Assembly: GCA_033964015.1 (NCBI GenBank) | Contig: CM066914.1 | Span: 5,509,831-5,573,830, forward strand | Reading direction: 5' to 3' | DNA: 64,000 bases | From: Scolanthus callimorphus | Taxonomy: Eukaryota > Cnidaria > Anthozoa > Actiniaria > Edwardsiidae | Shown: one piece after another, positions 25,901-38,800 of the stretch | Position numbering within the stretch: the stretch's first letter is position 1 | Layout: the number at the start of each line of letters is the position of its first letter | Notes under the pieces: model-generated | Told to the model about the DNA's origin: nothing | Seen by the model: only the letters and a program-made list of their open reading frames with translations | Databases searched by the model: none | Made by a program: the position numbers and the translations under genes

Positions 25901-28818
25901 AGACGAAAAAAGAGAAAGAGGAAAAAGCAGAACTGAGCGGAGATGAGCAAACCAAACTTCGAAAACGACGACGCTCTCATAGTGAGTCAGAGCTAACAGA
26001 CACAAATGTGATTCACTCAAATCCGATCGAAAAAGACAAAGAACTATTAGCGAATCTTCCGTTGATTCTAGTACAGAGAACTCAGCTAATTTAAGAGACA
26101 ATAATGCTAAGAACATCGCTTCGGAAGATCACAAAGGGAGAAAACGGAAGAAAAATGTGCGTTGGGAAGAGGAGAGCAAAAATGAAAACGGCACGGGCGA
26201 GACACCTCAAACTCGAGACGCGCCAGAGCATGAGAACGAAGATGAGACAATATCTAAGAAGAGAAAAAGTTCTGAGTCCGATAGGGATGCTGGAAGTGGG
26301 GAAGAAGGAAATAGTGAAAGAAAAAAGAAGAAAAAGAGAAGAAAAAAGAAAGCGAAGGAAAAGAAAGCAACGGCGCGGGTTCCTCAAATGCGAGTGATTT
26401 CAAAGTGAGTACGATGCTGTTTTTTAGTGTACATTTTGAAAATGTGCAGCTTGAAACAACGACTTTAACTGTAAATGAATCTGTTTTATTTTTAGACTCG
26501 AATGGTTGAAATTGAAAGAAGAGTACAAGAAACTACAGCGTGAATCCATGCAAGCTTTGAAAAACAACTCCAGGAACATTCGGACAAGAAGGCCGAACAA
26601 TCGGATAAGCTGTCTTCGCACGAGAAAACGAAACCAAGTGTGAACAAACCAATTGAAACAAAGGATGGTGGCAGTCAGCAAAAGAAGCAGCCACCCAACG
26701 AACTACCTTTTACTCCTGGGGTTGTGCTGCGATTCCAGAGGCTTAACAGCGAGTTGTCTACAAAAGATGCGAGGGTAAGGGAGTTTACTCATTTCAGTTT
26801 ATTGCAGATTAACCCTATTCAGACTCTTTTGAGCTCTTCGAACTGGGGAGGTGCATTGCGAGACAAATTGCACGAGTCATTGCAGCGTTGCGAGACAGGT
26901 TGTTGCAACCGTTGCAGCAAGTAGGATACTATTCTACTTCTCGCAATGGATTGCAGCAACTTGTCTCGCGTTGCAGCGTGTAACAGCGAATATTGCAACT
27001 TGTCTCGCCAATTTCGTACCAAGAAGCTATCTCGGGCTTCTTTGTGCATGTGCGTTCTGTATCAAAATGGCGGACAAATAGTAAACGTTCGATACGTTGC
27101 GAGTGATCATTGCGAGCTAATATCAGCTGCAATGTCTCTTGCAACATTGCAAGACAAGTTCCAGAAAACATTGCACCGTGTAACTGCACCTTTAGTGATT
27201 GAAGTACTCAACGAATGCTAATTAATGATAATGTTTAGTTGTCATAGCAGCAAAAGTTGATGTCATAAGGAATCCTGAAAAAGTCATCATCCTCCATCTT
27301 GGATTTTTCTACTGATAATATGATATGAATCTTTGAATTTCTTTTTCTGTTGTAGAAACAATTATCAGCACAAGGACCAGTGGCTTATGTTGAAATGTCA
27401 GAAGACACAGGGGAGGTAACATTTACTTTCTATTTTATCTTACTAATCATATTAGTTTCTTTCTGGGTTTCTTTTTTATACTTCACGATATTTCCTAGTA
27501 CTTCGTTTGTTGGAACGAAATTACATATCATCTGAATTGCCTTTAAGTCTATAAAACACGTCCCTTAGATTCTGACCCTTTCTTACCTTTTCTGCCACCT
27601 CACCCTTTTTCTGACCCCTTCTTCCCTTTCCTGACCTCTTTCTTGCCTAGATCTATGACCCGGCCCTCCCCTCTTCTCGACCCCCCCCCCCCCCCCCCCC
27701 CGTCACACTGAAAGAGTCCAACGCAACGAACATGGTTGGTTGCGAATGTCTTGCACCTTCGCTCTTTCGTGCTTTGCTCTGCCTGTTTGACATTTGTGTT
27801 TCTTTATAGGGTTTCGTACGATTCCACACCCAAGAGAAGTGTTTGGCCGTGTTTGACACCATTACGAGTGACTCTGAAAGCTCATTGAAACTTTCAAAGC
27901 TTACAGGTACTTAGAATTGAATAAAAGCAGACGTAGCATTAAGTATTGTTGCAGGCTCCCTGTGTTAGGACGCGCGCGGCACGAAAAATCCAGCCAATCA
28001 GAAACGTTCCTTGCACAGACGCATGGGAAATTAATAGCATGTTTTCTTTTCGTCAGACGAGGAGGAGAGTAACTATTGGAAGAAAATAAACGCAGATCGC
28101 GTGGCAAGATTTCAAGCGAAAAGGGAGAAGAAACGAGGAACAGAAAAGGTAAGATACGTTTGGAAGGACTCCTAAGGACTATCAGTTAATGAATTTCCGC
28201 GAAATTATTTTTTCGTGACCTATTTGATCGTTGTCTCCAAATGCCAATCATAGCACGTTGTGTAGTTTTTGAAACGGCTTTGGGGGCGTAGAACTGGGGT
28301 GCTTACCATTGGTCAAAAAAACCCGGGAATACCTGATGGAAAGCCAATAGTGATACGGTCAAGTTTTCTGCTATTCCGGTTTGGACGAGGGAACAATCTT
28401 CAGAGATACCACTGTCACCGTCCAACCGTCAACCAAACACATTTTGAACTAAACGCAGAGCTGTGTATTTATTGATCATGTGCTCGCCGCGTGATAGTGG
28501 TTTTACCTGACGAGGAAGCCATTCAGCAGCAATTGAGTCTTCTCGTTCATGATTGGCTAAGTGTATTTGGTCTTACTGCAGTCATTCTATAAACTATATT
28601 TCTTTGTTTTTGAGGTGATACTTCAACTTCAACTAAAAAACCTCGTAAAGAACAACGTTGGTTGGCCTTTATGTAGGAATCTGTTATCATTTGGAGCATA
28701 GTCATGAGAGCCAGAGCTCTAAGGGCATTTTTTTTTTCAGGTCGCACGCAAAGCTGACGCCGTCCAAGCAAGCCAGCTCTCTCAGCAGATTCATATTCGC
28801 TTTGACGACGACGAATGA
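22929..28818 (+). CDS. LARP7: LARP7, La-related protein binding 7SK snRNA
   Basis: LARP7 caps and stabilises 7SK snRNA and holds P-TEFb in the inactive 7SK snRNP. Exons: 22929-23006 (ATG), 23455-23532, 23924-24024, 24526-24606, 25138-25214, 25645-25732, 25894-26404 (acceptor alternative 25883), 26496-26774, 27356-27415, 27811-27906, 28057-28148, 28741-28818 (TGA). The La motif is seen in exons 1-3 (QLKQQ, VEFYFSDS, DRFLKKEISKTADG, YVNVETIASFNKMK). RRM1 follows in exons 4-6 (ETVYVEKLP, GKVQYV, GEIKGFAFIEFETAKEAEDA). A long Lys/Arg/Glu linker leads to MRVISK and LEWLKLKEEYKKLQ, a conserved LARP7 segment. The C-terminal xRRM occupies exons 9-11 (VAYVEMSEDTGEGFVRFHTQ, YWKKI, KREKKRGTEK) and the end IHIRFDDDE matches the family. 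Three single-base breaks are apparent: near 23477 in the La motif, between 25980 and 26030 in the linker, and near 26556. Downstream exons are clean, so sequence error is more likely than gene death. Confidence 0.88.
24113..24360. mobile_element. Palindromic MITE of family A
   Basis: The left part reads ggctgaaatcgttgcatca, acattttcaaaacattgat and ttggctttgctgttccact; the right part carries the mirror forms (ttgactggcagaacagcaaa). A central spacer has the degenerate cctgtttggcttagtgc and gaaacagggcaagaatc pair. It lies in the LARP7 intron after exon 23924-24024. It is close to the fuller copy at 39180-39463. Confidence 0.75.
26820..27215. repeat. Intronic repeat rich in ttgcagcg / gcgagaca motifs
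   Basis: Within 400 bp there are many copies, in both orientations, of motifs like attgcgagacaaattgca and cttgtctcgcgttgcag. The two ends (gaggtgcattgcgag; tgcaccgtgtaactgcacc) suggest an imperfect inverted-repeat element. ORFs read through it on both strands are artefacts of repetition. It interrupts the LARP7 intron before exon 27356-27415. Confidence 0.55.
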
Positions 28819-29896
28819 AACCACAGCGCAATACCCTGCTGTTATACCAACTGACATAGAGTGACTTAACCCACAAAGGCAACTCGAGGATTCGGCACCT
28901 CTTCGGGATGATCGAGGATGGTCGCTGGATACTCGACGCATGCCCACAAGGGATGTCCAATGTCATATCGCTAGTGGCTGCGGCTAATATGAAACCACGT
29001 CAAAGAGACTACAGTATTCGACTTTAAATCTATAAACCCGAGAGGCCCAGCCAAACTGATGATCGCAAACTACCGAAATAATTGAAGCGTAGAGGAAATG
29101 ATCAATTGTTTTTTCCCCTTCGGTTAACTCATCCTTGGTATGACCATTTAGTTCGCCTTTCGGTCGGTTTCTTGTACGCCTGAGGAAACGATTCTTTATA
29201 CTTTTTTTAGTGATTTTGGTAGATTGGTCGACAGAGGCAGTTCGTAAAGGAGCCGGTGTTGAACAGCTCAAAGTGGGAGCTAATAATATGTAGGTATCAC
29301 AAAAGGGAGAGGGCCGGGTTGCAACACTAGAAAATGGAAAACAAATTTAAAAAGTTGGGCGCTCCAGGGTAGGACTTTCAGCCCCAAACCCCTCTCTCTC
29401 CACGGGCCCTGCAACTATTCTACTACGCAATAAGAATTTCGAAACAACGTTGGCATTGCATAGATTTTACTCAGTTGTGTAGGCAACGTCTTTATGTGCG
29501 TATTTAGTTGCGTGTATTGTCTATGAACTGGAGTAAACAAATGCTTCCCTCTTGATCGTTGTCATTATTTTTCTGCTAAGGAATTGCATGAGTACTTCTG
29601 CTCGGAATACCATATTTTTCTTGGAACTTGCTCATCTTGCTAGCCTGTTCTTTTTTGTGTTCTTTCTTCCTCTTCTGCTTCTTTTCGCACGCCGTCATCC
29701 CGTCCTCATCAGATTTGGCAAAAAGAGACGTGGGTAGTGTTGGGATCTTCTCGTGCCATCCTTTGCTCACGCAGTGCAGTGTGCCTGCCCCTGAACAAGC
29801 AAAACTCTCGTTGAGACTAGCATTTTGCCACGTGCTATTTCAAAACGTCTTAGCAACGTCTCGTTTGCCTGATAGTAATGTAGTGTTCGTGCCTCG
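28819..29896. other. Region between LARP7 stop and the MITE cluster
   Basis: No gene is firmly supported. On the minus strand an open frame ending at 29576 reads CEKKQKRKKEHKKEQ and SKMSKFQEKYGIPSRST, a Lys-rich tail reminiscent of the cytoplasmic end of PTTG1IP proteins, so it may be the last exon of the minus-strand gene whose first exon is at 31443-31764. The join cannot be traced, since intermediate exons are not recognised. The minus-strand frame at 28984-29271 is of unknown meaning. Confidence 0.3.
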
Positions 29897-30121
29897 CAGC
29901 TAAAGTCGTTGCATCGCGACCTTGACTCTTGCCTGTTTCGCCTAGTGCAGTCGCCTGGCTTTCCGTCGCGACGCTGTCTGTTTTAGATCAGAGGAAAGCC
30001 AGTTGACTGCACTGGCGAAACAAGGCAAGAGCTCATTGGCTCAGTTTGATTGGCGAAACAGCAAATCAAAACATAATTTGATGTTTTTGAAAACGTGGTC
30101 GCGGTGCAACGGTTTAAGCTG
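29897..30121. mobile_element. Palindromic MITE of family A
   Basis: The ends read cagctaaagtcgttgcatcg and, facing it, cggtgcaacggtttaagctg. Internal arms ctgtttcgcctagtgcagtc and gactgcactggcgaaacaag pair as well, and a gatcagaggaaagcc spacer lies between them. No coding capacity. Confidence 0.85.
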
Positions 30122-30500
30122 TATGCCGAGGAAATACGAGGCACAAAATTCCACAACTTGTCGCGCAACATTGTTTTTTTTTTTTATTTCATCAAATATA
30201 CAACTTGTCGCGCATTTTATTTTGATGATTACACATGCGAGCCCAAGGCACGAATCAATTTAAATTGTAGGCAAAATGATGCGCGACATAGTAACGAGTA
30301 ACAAAGCCAGAATTTGTGGCTCAAAGTAGACCCGCGCTCTGCTTCGCGCATCAAGTTTTTACAACTTGAAAAACATGTTTTTGTTGCGTGACAAGCTGAT
30401 GTGCCGCGAGCGAAAAACGCGCAACATCGATCAGAAGCATGCAACGCAAAAATGTTGCGCGACACAATTTGCGGGGTTTGTGCCTCGTATTTCCCGGCAT
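30122..30500. repeat. Second palindromic element abutting the family A MITE
   Basis: The left end tgccgaggaaatacgaggca and the right end tgcctcgtatttcccggca are reverse complements. Inside, caacttgtcgcgcaacat near 30160 pairs with atgttgcgcgacacaattt near 30450. It directly abuts the previous element, suggesting that one inserted at the edge of the other. Confidence 0.7.
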
Positions 30501-31442
30501 AATTTGCCGTGCGCGCAAAAACAACAAATTATTTGCTGTCCGCGCATAATGCAAATAGCAGTCCAGAACGACTTAACCTAAGAGCGAATACCAAGGACTT
30601 ATCAGGAGGGGGCTACCTGTACGCAAATATGCACGTGCGTAACTCGTAAAGTAATACAGCAGTCATGGAAACCTGAGCTGGTGAAAACAATGCAGTGCGT
30701 ATAGTCTGACTAAGCCCAGCCCCTGGTTTCTATGACAACTCATCTCATTTATTTGATTATTTCTTGGTGTTGCAAGATGTATTGTATTTTTGATTGGAGC
30801 TTTTGTATTCCATCTTATTGTTTCGTTCTACCGTCTTTTGTCTTCTATTGTCTTTATGCCTCTGGTGCCTTGCAACACCAAGAAAGAGCCATTATTTTAA
30901 TCCTCGAAGTCATACGACTATATACAGGATGGTAAAACATATATATGGCTGACCTAATGCTTAATTAATCAATAAATAAATTTAAATGCTAATTTCCTAG
31001 TAGCAATAACCTAAAACAGCTGGGTGGGCTAGGCTAGTAAAGCACTCCACAGATTGTGCATTTACAGCCGCTTAAGGAAGGGCGTTCCATAGTGGAACCC
31101 GCGGGAATAATGAAAAAAATGAAAACTTTCGCAGGCTAGCCTCCGGGATCCTTGCAAAACGGTCTGAATTCCCATCTTGATAATAACAACCGGGCAGCCC
31201 AGAGCCTACTTACAACAAAATAAGCTATTGAAAACCAATGCAACATTTCCAATACTTCCCCCCGCAGATACCATGCTGTCCCTGATGAGTTTATGAGCGC
31301 TTTTAGAGAGAGGACTAATTCTCTGTATGTAAAAATCTACAGACGTATGCGAGCACGCATCGATTCCCGAGGCAGCCACGGCTGGCGTAACCTGGGCGAC
31401 TGGGCCGCAATTGCAAAAGTGATCTATATCACCCAATCTTAC

Positions 31443-31764
31443 CTGCTACGGCCAGGATCAACATGAGCACCCCCACTGCTATCAGAGTCCTCTTTTTACT
31501 AGTTTTACCACTGGTGTCGGGTGCATCGCAGGTCTTCCACTCGGGATCAGGGCACGACTTGAGTGGCGGCTTCCCTTCTTCGGGTAACGGAAGGCACACC
31601 TGTTTAGTGACGCACCAATAGCATGTAAGATCTCGAGTGCAGGAGACGCACTCTGTGGGACCTTCGCATCGCGCATTGGAATCTCTAGCAGACGCTCCCG
31701 AATGAATGCTTAAAATGACGAGCAAGAAAAGACCTGTAATGAAAGTCGAGGCTTTCAGCCCCAT
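31443..31764 (-). CDS. PSI-domain single-pass membrane protein, PTTG1IP-like, first exon
   Basis: The ATG at 31764 opens a signal peptide (basic start, then ITGLFLLVILSIHSGASA). It is followed by a short Cys-rich PSI-type module with eight cysteines (CEGPTECVSCTRDLTCYWC, KQVCLPLP, SCPDPEWKTC), a basic stop and a hydrophobic helix (TLIAVGVLMLILAVAG). The exon ends in phase 1 at a gtaaga donor. The order signal peptide, PSI, membrane helix at about 110 residues matches PTTG1IP (PBF), a small type I glycoprotein. The cytoplasmic exon(s) should follow at lower coordinates but were not firmly found; see 29576-29770. Other small PSI proteins are the alternative. Confidence 0.6.
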
Positions 31765-32852
31765 AAAAACGCAGTCGTGAACATTAGACGCAGAGCGGTA
31801 TCGAATGCTGGTCAGACCATGATGTTTGTATGGAGAATTTTTATTAGTGACGAAACAAAAACAATCAGGGAAGTATATTTATTTCGCGCGCGAGCGCTTT
31901 TATCTCCCGTGGGGGCGTGGGAGGGGAAATGTTTGTTTTGACAACCTTCTCAATCAGAACAATTTTGACGTGTGTTGGTTGGTGAAAAAATACATTTTTC
32001 GAAAGAGCCGCGAACTGGAAATAAGTTTTTTTACAAACTAGAACTTGCGGGGTGTGCACTGGTTAGACTGACAAGTCACGAGAAACCGCTAAGCAAAACC
32101 TGCTCGTCTGGAAAATGATGTAAACGAGGCAGAAACACTCAAGGCTACAGGATTAGTGCGCGTTCCCTTCGAAAACGTAATAAAACAGTTAAAACAGCAG
32201 AGATAGTCGACTTTAACGCAAATTACTCGCTTGAGAGTTATTTGAAAATGAGAGTTTTCATCATATATATATATATAACTGAAATTTGACCTCACCCGTC
32301 CCTGTCGTACATGTCAATTGTTCTTCTTCCACAGCGTTCAAAATGTCAACAAACAAAACTGGTACTTGAAGAATCCTTGCACTTGCAAAAGTTCGTCTTG
32401 ATTGGGTTCCCTGTGCTTTGGCCATCTGATGTCAAATCGCGCTCTGATTGGTCAGTTTTCTTTACGATGTGACGTCGACATCGCCAGGGTCACATGACCA
32501 CGAAGGTTTGCAATGCTCGGTAATGGCGACGTGAGACCTGTGAAGAGATATGATTAGGATTCCTTTTCGGCCTTTTGCCACCAAATTACCCTTGAATTTG
32601 ATTCAAAATAGGGACCATACCCTTTTCAAAAGGCCAAACTGGCAGTTTTGATGAGTAATAGGAAATATCCAAGACTATCGGACGGGTTAGTTGCAGTTGA
32701 ATTCGTCTGCCCTGTCAGACCACAGGCCGCCATGTTTTTTGTTAATATACTCCCTCATAGCGGCTACAAATTCATCGGAAAAAGCCAAATTGAACTCAAA
32801 TAATCATCTGTAAGCTTCACAAATACTAAGTTATTTCTTCTTCTATCCATAG
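31765..32852. promoter_or_regulatory. Probable divergent promoter region of the PTTG1IP-like gene and WAC
   Basis: About 1.1 kb separates the PTTG1IP-like ATG (minus) from the first recognised WAC exon (plus). WAC's first coding exon(s) should lie in this interval but I could not fix them. The sequence around 31860-31930 and 32400-32530 is relatively GC-rich with acgtgac/tcacatgacc motifs. A (TA)n stretch lies at about 32263-32276. Confidence 0.4.
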
Positions 32853-35800
32853 GTACCATGAAAGGAGTCCGTTTCACCCGCATCAGGTTTGTATTTTCGA
32901 CTTCGTCTGACGTGGTCAGACTCCAAAATCACCTAGCAGAAACTTGCAAATTAATAACTTGACACCGATCTCAGAAAGTTTTCCAAGGATCGGAAACCTC
33001 TCTGAACTCGCCGAACCATAAAACAATCCTGTTTTATTTTCCTGATTGCTTTGCAGGCTAGTAGCAAGCACTCGGGAAAGAATCATTCCAACTGTATCAC
33101 GGATGGAAACAGAGAGCGAGATCGATCGCCGGCAAACTCCAGCGGTTTCAATAGTCGAGATAATTCTCCTTATTCCACTTCAAGTCGACACTCGAATAAT
33201 TCCTCCCCGAGATCCCAGAGATCGAAATATAGCAGCCAACGGGCGAGAGACGGTAGCAAACGAGGTAGGTTTTGGCTGGACCTAGGCTAGGAAACAAAGG
33301 CTAAAGTGGCTACTACCTGCTCTCTAATGATTTCGACCTAATTAACAGGTCGTCGTGGCGTGAAGCGAAAAGAAACATGGCTAGACCTCGAATTTTGGTT
33401 TCTTTCAGAGATCATATTCTGAGAGAAGCCATATAGTGGCATACAAGGTTTCTTATGCACTGCAAATAATATGCAAAAGAGTCCTGCATAGAATCTTTTG
33501 CATAATGTAATTAGCAATCAGACACTTGAGATAGAATGAGTGATAACATTCATTTTATTATCAGGTTGACTAAACAGGCTATATGTCTGCAATATTTATT
33601 TAATATTGAGACGTAATAAGTTGAAATAGCTTGATTATTTGTCAAGTGCAACATCTCCTATAGAATGATAACTCTTAAAACATGAGGCATTCCAGATGCA
33701 GTAACAGATGCCCTGAATGCTACAGCATGCCAAGATACGAAAATTACACCATGAAACTGAGTGGTGTGACTGTTACGACATGCTAAATTGCCCAGTCTTC
33801 ACTGCAGAAATTCAGATCTCCTTCAGTATACGATGCACACTCAGCCAAAGGAGCAAAGAATTACCCCATGTTGTCTTTCATTAATTAATGACACTCATCA
33901 AGCTCGTTGGTGCATGAAGCAGCCATGGACATGAATTGGAATTACCACCAAATGCCTTATACTGCTTAATGACACACATTGAAGCTCATTAATGCACAGT
34001 GCCATTGCACCGTTTCTAGAGGACCTAGATTTTTGAGAAGTGGGAAATTTAGAAATAAGGAATTCCATAATGAGATCACTTGACACTGTTATCATATGGG
34101 GTAGAAAATGTATTCATTTCAGTAATGTGAACAAGCACCCAAAATACAAATGTCCAACTGTACTGGGACTATACTATGTAAGAGACTCAACATTTGAGAT
34201 ACACATCTGTTTTTATACATAAAAAAGATGCTTCTACAGGCTGAGCATGGAAGCTGGGCACATAGAAATAGCAAGCCAGTCAGAATTGAGTTTGATACTA
34301 AGCCATTTTAGTATAAAAGAAAAGCAACTTCAGATGGAATCTCAAGTAAAAACCATTGCAAATTAAAACCTGTTGCATTGTGCCTAGCATTTAAAAACAA
34401 TAAATCCTTGCTCTGTTTCTCCAAGTGCTGTTGCATGGCTTCAAATGGAATGAAACCAGGCAAATGTTGACATAGCCAACCAGGTGTACTAAGCAAAACT
34501 GGACATGAATCTGATTGGCTTGGAAGGTTCCAGCGGGTTTCTTGCTCTCAAACTAGCCATCAGAACAAACTTTGTCATCTCTTCAGAAAATCTTGCCTTA
34601 TGTCAAATGTAAACTTGGTCATTTGATTTGTGTGGTGATTAAGTCTAGTTTTTGCTTCCCAAATCTGCAATTCAAGTATCTCTCGGTGGAACATTTTGTT
34701 TTGACAAACAACCCTTTGTGCACTGTGATGTTAGATTTAAGCTAGTTTGAGTGGCAGAACAACAAAGCCAAACTAAGTTGGTTACTTTTGTTATGATGCA
34801 AATGTTTTAGCTGTAACCTTAAATAATGCCTATGGACTCTCAGGCTGGGACAGGTGATTGCTGCTTTAGATCACTATAAGCATGTGCTAAATCATGAAAA
34901 ACAAAACGCTATGGTCAGTAAATTTTATGGATAGTAACTGAAAGTCATCCAAAATCAAAGATTATATACTTCAGTGACATATGATATGAAAATTGTAGCA
35001 CAGGTGGCATTGCATGGTAGTTGACAGGCATTCATAAAGAGTTCGTTGTACGCTAGAAGTTGTCATTCAATAGTAATGGAAAGCAAAGTTGTACTGAATG
35101 AATGTCATGAGTACTCGATATCAAGAAGGTTTTATTCAGAATCAGTCTGCAGTAATCACTTTGTGTGGCCTTTAACATATGAACAAAGAAAATTTAAGAT
35201 ACTCTCAGGTAGCAACGGATGCAAGAACACAGCCAGCCACCATTTTCTCACCCTAGCAACATACCAAGTCAGACAAAGCATCCATTTCCATCGGCATTAC
35301 ATAAGGAATGTAATGTGATATTAAATTGTTATTGCATTTTTTAAAGGAGCAGCTGATAAGGGGTCTTTAAAGGCTAAAATCAGTCCCCTTTTAGATCTTT
35401 TTTGTTAAATAAAATATATAAATAGCCAAATAACACAAATAAGGTCAAGTGGTTCCGGTATAACTGTGGCAAAAGTCATAACATTTGAATTTTGCTATTG
35501 CCATGCTATCACTGGTGTAAGTGTCCACTATAAGTAATTTCTATTCTTCACATATCTCTGACTCAAAAAGGTCTGAAAGACATTGTGAAAAACATTTTAG
35601 ACTTATGAAAACTCTTTTCAAGAAGTTATTACTGCATTTTTACGTAATGCAAACTCCAAACACCCTGCATGTGTGTCAGTTGAGGGACTAAGTCAAAGCT
35701 TGGATAACTGTTTGACCGCCATCCAAGAGATGTTTGACGAACACTCAAAGTCTCATTTCCGGCAGTCAGTAGGCAGCTTAATGGTTGGAAATCAATCGAG

Positions 35801-38800
35801 GGAGTTCACAAAATTTTGAAAACTGCAGTAAAATTTCTCAGAAAGTTAAACTACACTTTAACTACAGTCTATATCATATCATTAAGTCCTTTTTGCAGTT
35901 CAAGTCTGCATGAAAAGTTAATAGCAAAATTACTACAAACATCAATCCAATATAAATGAAGCCCAGGAGCTTACTTGTCAAAGACGTAAACTACAGCCTA
36001 TTTGTTATCATCTAGGCTCAAGCCAGTCACCAATTGAAACCAACAGTGCACGACATGGCAAGTTCAATCACATCAGTGAGGTAAGTTTTCGTGTCATAAT
36101 ATAGCCTGAATTTTCCCTACACTCCAACACTTGTTGCTGTCAGAATTGTGGAGTAATGCTGTATCATTTCACTGAATATGTTTTTTATTCACAGATTTAT
36201 TGCACTGATATTGACACTGTGAAGTTATCTGTAGTATCACATCCCTCTCAAATAAACAACCTTTATGCCAATGCATTGCAAGTACAAATTCCTAAAGTAT
36301 TAGGTTTTGCAGGCAATGTTTCACTTTCTTCAGCTTTAGGTTGTGTCTGTGTTCTGGACCAAGGATCTGCCATAAGGATCTGCTATAGCTGTATGAGCTC
36401 ATGGTTGTATTTTTTTGTGTTAGGAATTTTCCTGGTCACAACATGTCAGCTCTTCAGGAAAGATCTACTATTATAATTTCAAGACCGAAAAATCCCAGTG
36501 GGAGAAACCAAAGGAATGGCTTGAGAGGTAAGAAACTGACCTTCCTTTGCGTATGTGTTTGTGTTCAAATTGCTGTGATCTGTTTATATAAAGATTAGTC
36601 ATTGAACTGGCTTTGAATAAAATGTTTGTGTAATTGAATAAGCTCATTATTTTGTTGTTTTGATCACACTGGTTTTTCAGAGAGAGAAGGGAGAAAGAGA
36701 AGCAACGACAAAAGCAACTTGCAGTTTTGGAGTCCAAAGACAGAGATACAGGGAAAGAGCAAGTCATTAGCAGAGAGACAAGCTATGGAAAACTCAACAA
36801 ATGTAAGAGATTCTAGTTTACTGAAGTACTCATCATAAGTTTTTCGTCAAATCACTGCAAGATGCCCATACTTGGCAAAGCTCTTTGGGTTTGACATCTC
36901 ATTCAGGGTTGCTGAAGGGCAGTGGTATACGCAGCCTATAGGCATGGGTACTGTCAAATATTTTCATTGTCAATCACTGCCATTGAACAGCACTGTCATT
37001 GAACAATCTGTGCATTGGACATTGTTGAACATTTATTAAACATTACTAAAGTAAACAATTGAGCAACATGGAATATGAATTTGAATTGAATCACCCAGCA
37101 GCTACAGCAGTGTTTCACTTGAGTTCTAAAAGTTTGTTTCCCAAACTGCATCACATGTTGGATGTTCAGTCCATCATATTATTGGATAATAGCAAGGACT
37201 GATTTAGACGAGACATCCATTATCATGTTAAGAACACTGTCTAACAGGAGCTTTTCCTGTTTGTAGATGGCACAGCCAAGGTGTTCACCAAGGAGCACCC
37301 TGGAAGTGACAGACTTGAATCGAGTAGAATGCTCTTGGATGAGAGATCAAAAGACAACCACCATGGCAGTGGCTTTGACAGAGTTCACTCTGTTGTTAAG
37401 ACCTCATCTGCGTATACCGCTGCTGTATCCACAGCATCTCAAAGGTTAGTGAAGTTCTGAGGATAGTTCAGATTTTGACTGAAAAAGTTGCAGGGCATTC
37501 TGTGCCATGTTCGCTCCATAACAGTGTTGACCATGCCATGCTTAAGCATTTTGATTGGTTGATCTATCATTTCATGTGAAATGTGAAGTGTCTTGAAGGC
37601 AAGGTACCGTGCCCTAACTGTACTGTGTTCTATGCCTTTTCACAATCATACACAATCTGATCTATATTTATAGATGAACAATGGACATACAATACCGGGG
37701 TGGAAATTAACTTTTTTCCTAAGTCGCCGTGCAAAAAAATCTGGTCTCCTGAGCTTAACTTGTGGTCGCCATGTGATGTCCATGCTTAAAACAGTACCAC
37801 AAAGTTGGTCACCAGCTGGCACCTAAGTTCACATTTTTAGTCTGCTGGCTCAGATTTTTGGTTGCCCAGGCGACCAGGTGGTCACAATTTCCTGCCCTAC
37901 AATAACATATGAAAACAAAGAAAGTTCACTTTTTTGTACTTTGTTTTTTAGGTCAACTCCTGTGGCTGCAAATTCATCTGGTAGGTTGCTCGTTTGTTCT
38001 ACTGCAAATAAAAAAACAAATATTGCATTAGATGTGTACTATTGGCTTGCCGTTTCTTGAAGGTAGTTTAGAGTTATGGCAAAATATAAATCAATGTTAT
38101 CTATGTCCTAGATGTTGCTCAGTTAATAATGAAATATCCTTTGATTGCCTTTAGCTCACAACTTAAACAACTGTATTTTCTTGCCGACAGCTTCTCCTGC
38201 TGGGAGTGTACAAGATGTGTCTCCTCCATCGACTCCTTCATCTCGCGCAAACATGTTTGACTCCCGCCCCCACACTGCTTCCCCACAGTTAATTACAGTT
38301 TCCCCACATTTATCACAGTATAACACCACACAGGCACAACAGCTTCCTGGTTATGGCGCTAGTAGCCAGACTGGGTATCCTACAGGTGCTCAGCAGTACA
38401 CAGTGTCGCAAACTGGGTACTCTCAGTACGGACTTGTAAATAATGGTAATCAATTGCACACACCACCCACACAAACAGCGGCTCAGCAACAGTATAAGGT
38501 GTCCAATGATGTGCCTGCCCTGCACCCTCTACAGCAAGCCACTCTGCTCCATCAGCGGCAACTATCCGAGGTTTGTGCTTTGCTTTTTAATCAAGGTTTG
38601 ATTTCTTAGAAACCATAGTTGCCCATTGTGTAAAAAAATGTCACCCTTCACGAGGTTAGAGGTCTAAGAATGAGGCCCATTTGGTTTTACAGGATGTTTT
38701 TGCTGAAATTGTTGAATGTGAAAAGCTTAATTCCCAATGGTTGCATATTGGGAATTGCTTACCAATGCGTAGGCCTTTATCACGTTAATAGTGATAAATA

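Noticed and set aside
26104..26397. Lys/Arg-rich plus-strand frame MLRTSLRKITKGENGRK...
   Set aside because: It is an alternative frame of the LARP7 linker exon. The frame beginning in RKRQRTISESS and ending MRVISK matches LARP7 and joins the next exon correctly.
33046..33285. Frame [20 protein letters not shown] across the second WAC exon
   Set aside because: The frame reading [12 protein letters not shown] connects in phase to the WW-domain exons and has the Ser-rich composition of WAC.
35046..35318. 90-residue open frame in the WAC intron
   Set aside because: No recognisable domain, biased starts only, and it lies inside an intron on the sense strand without splice support.
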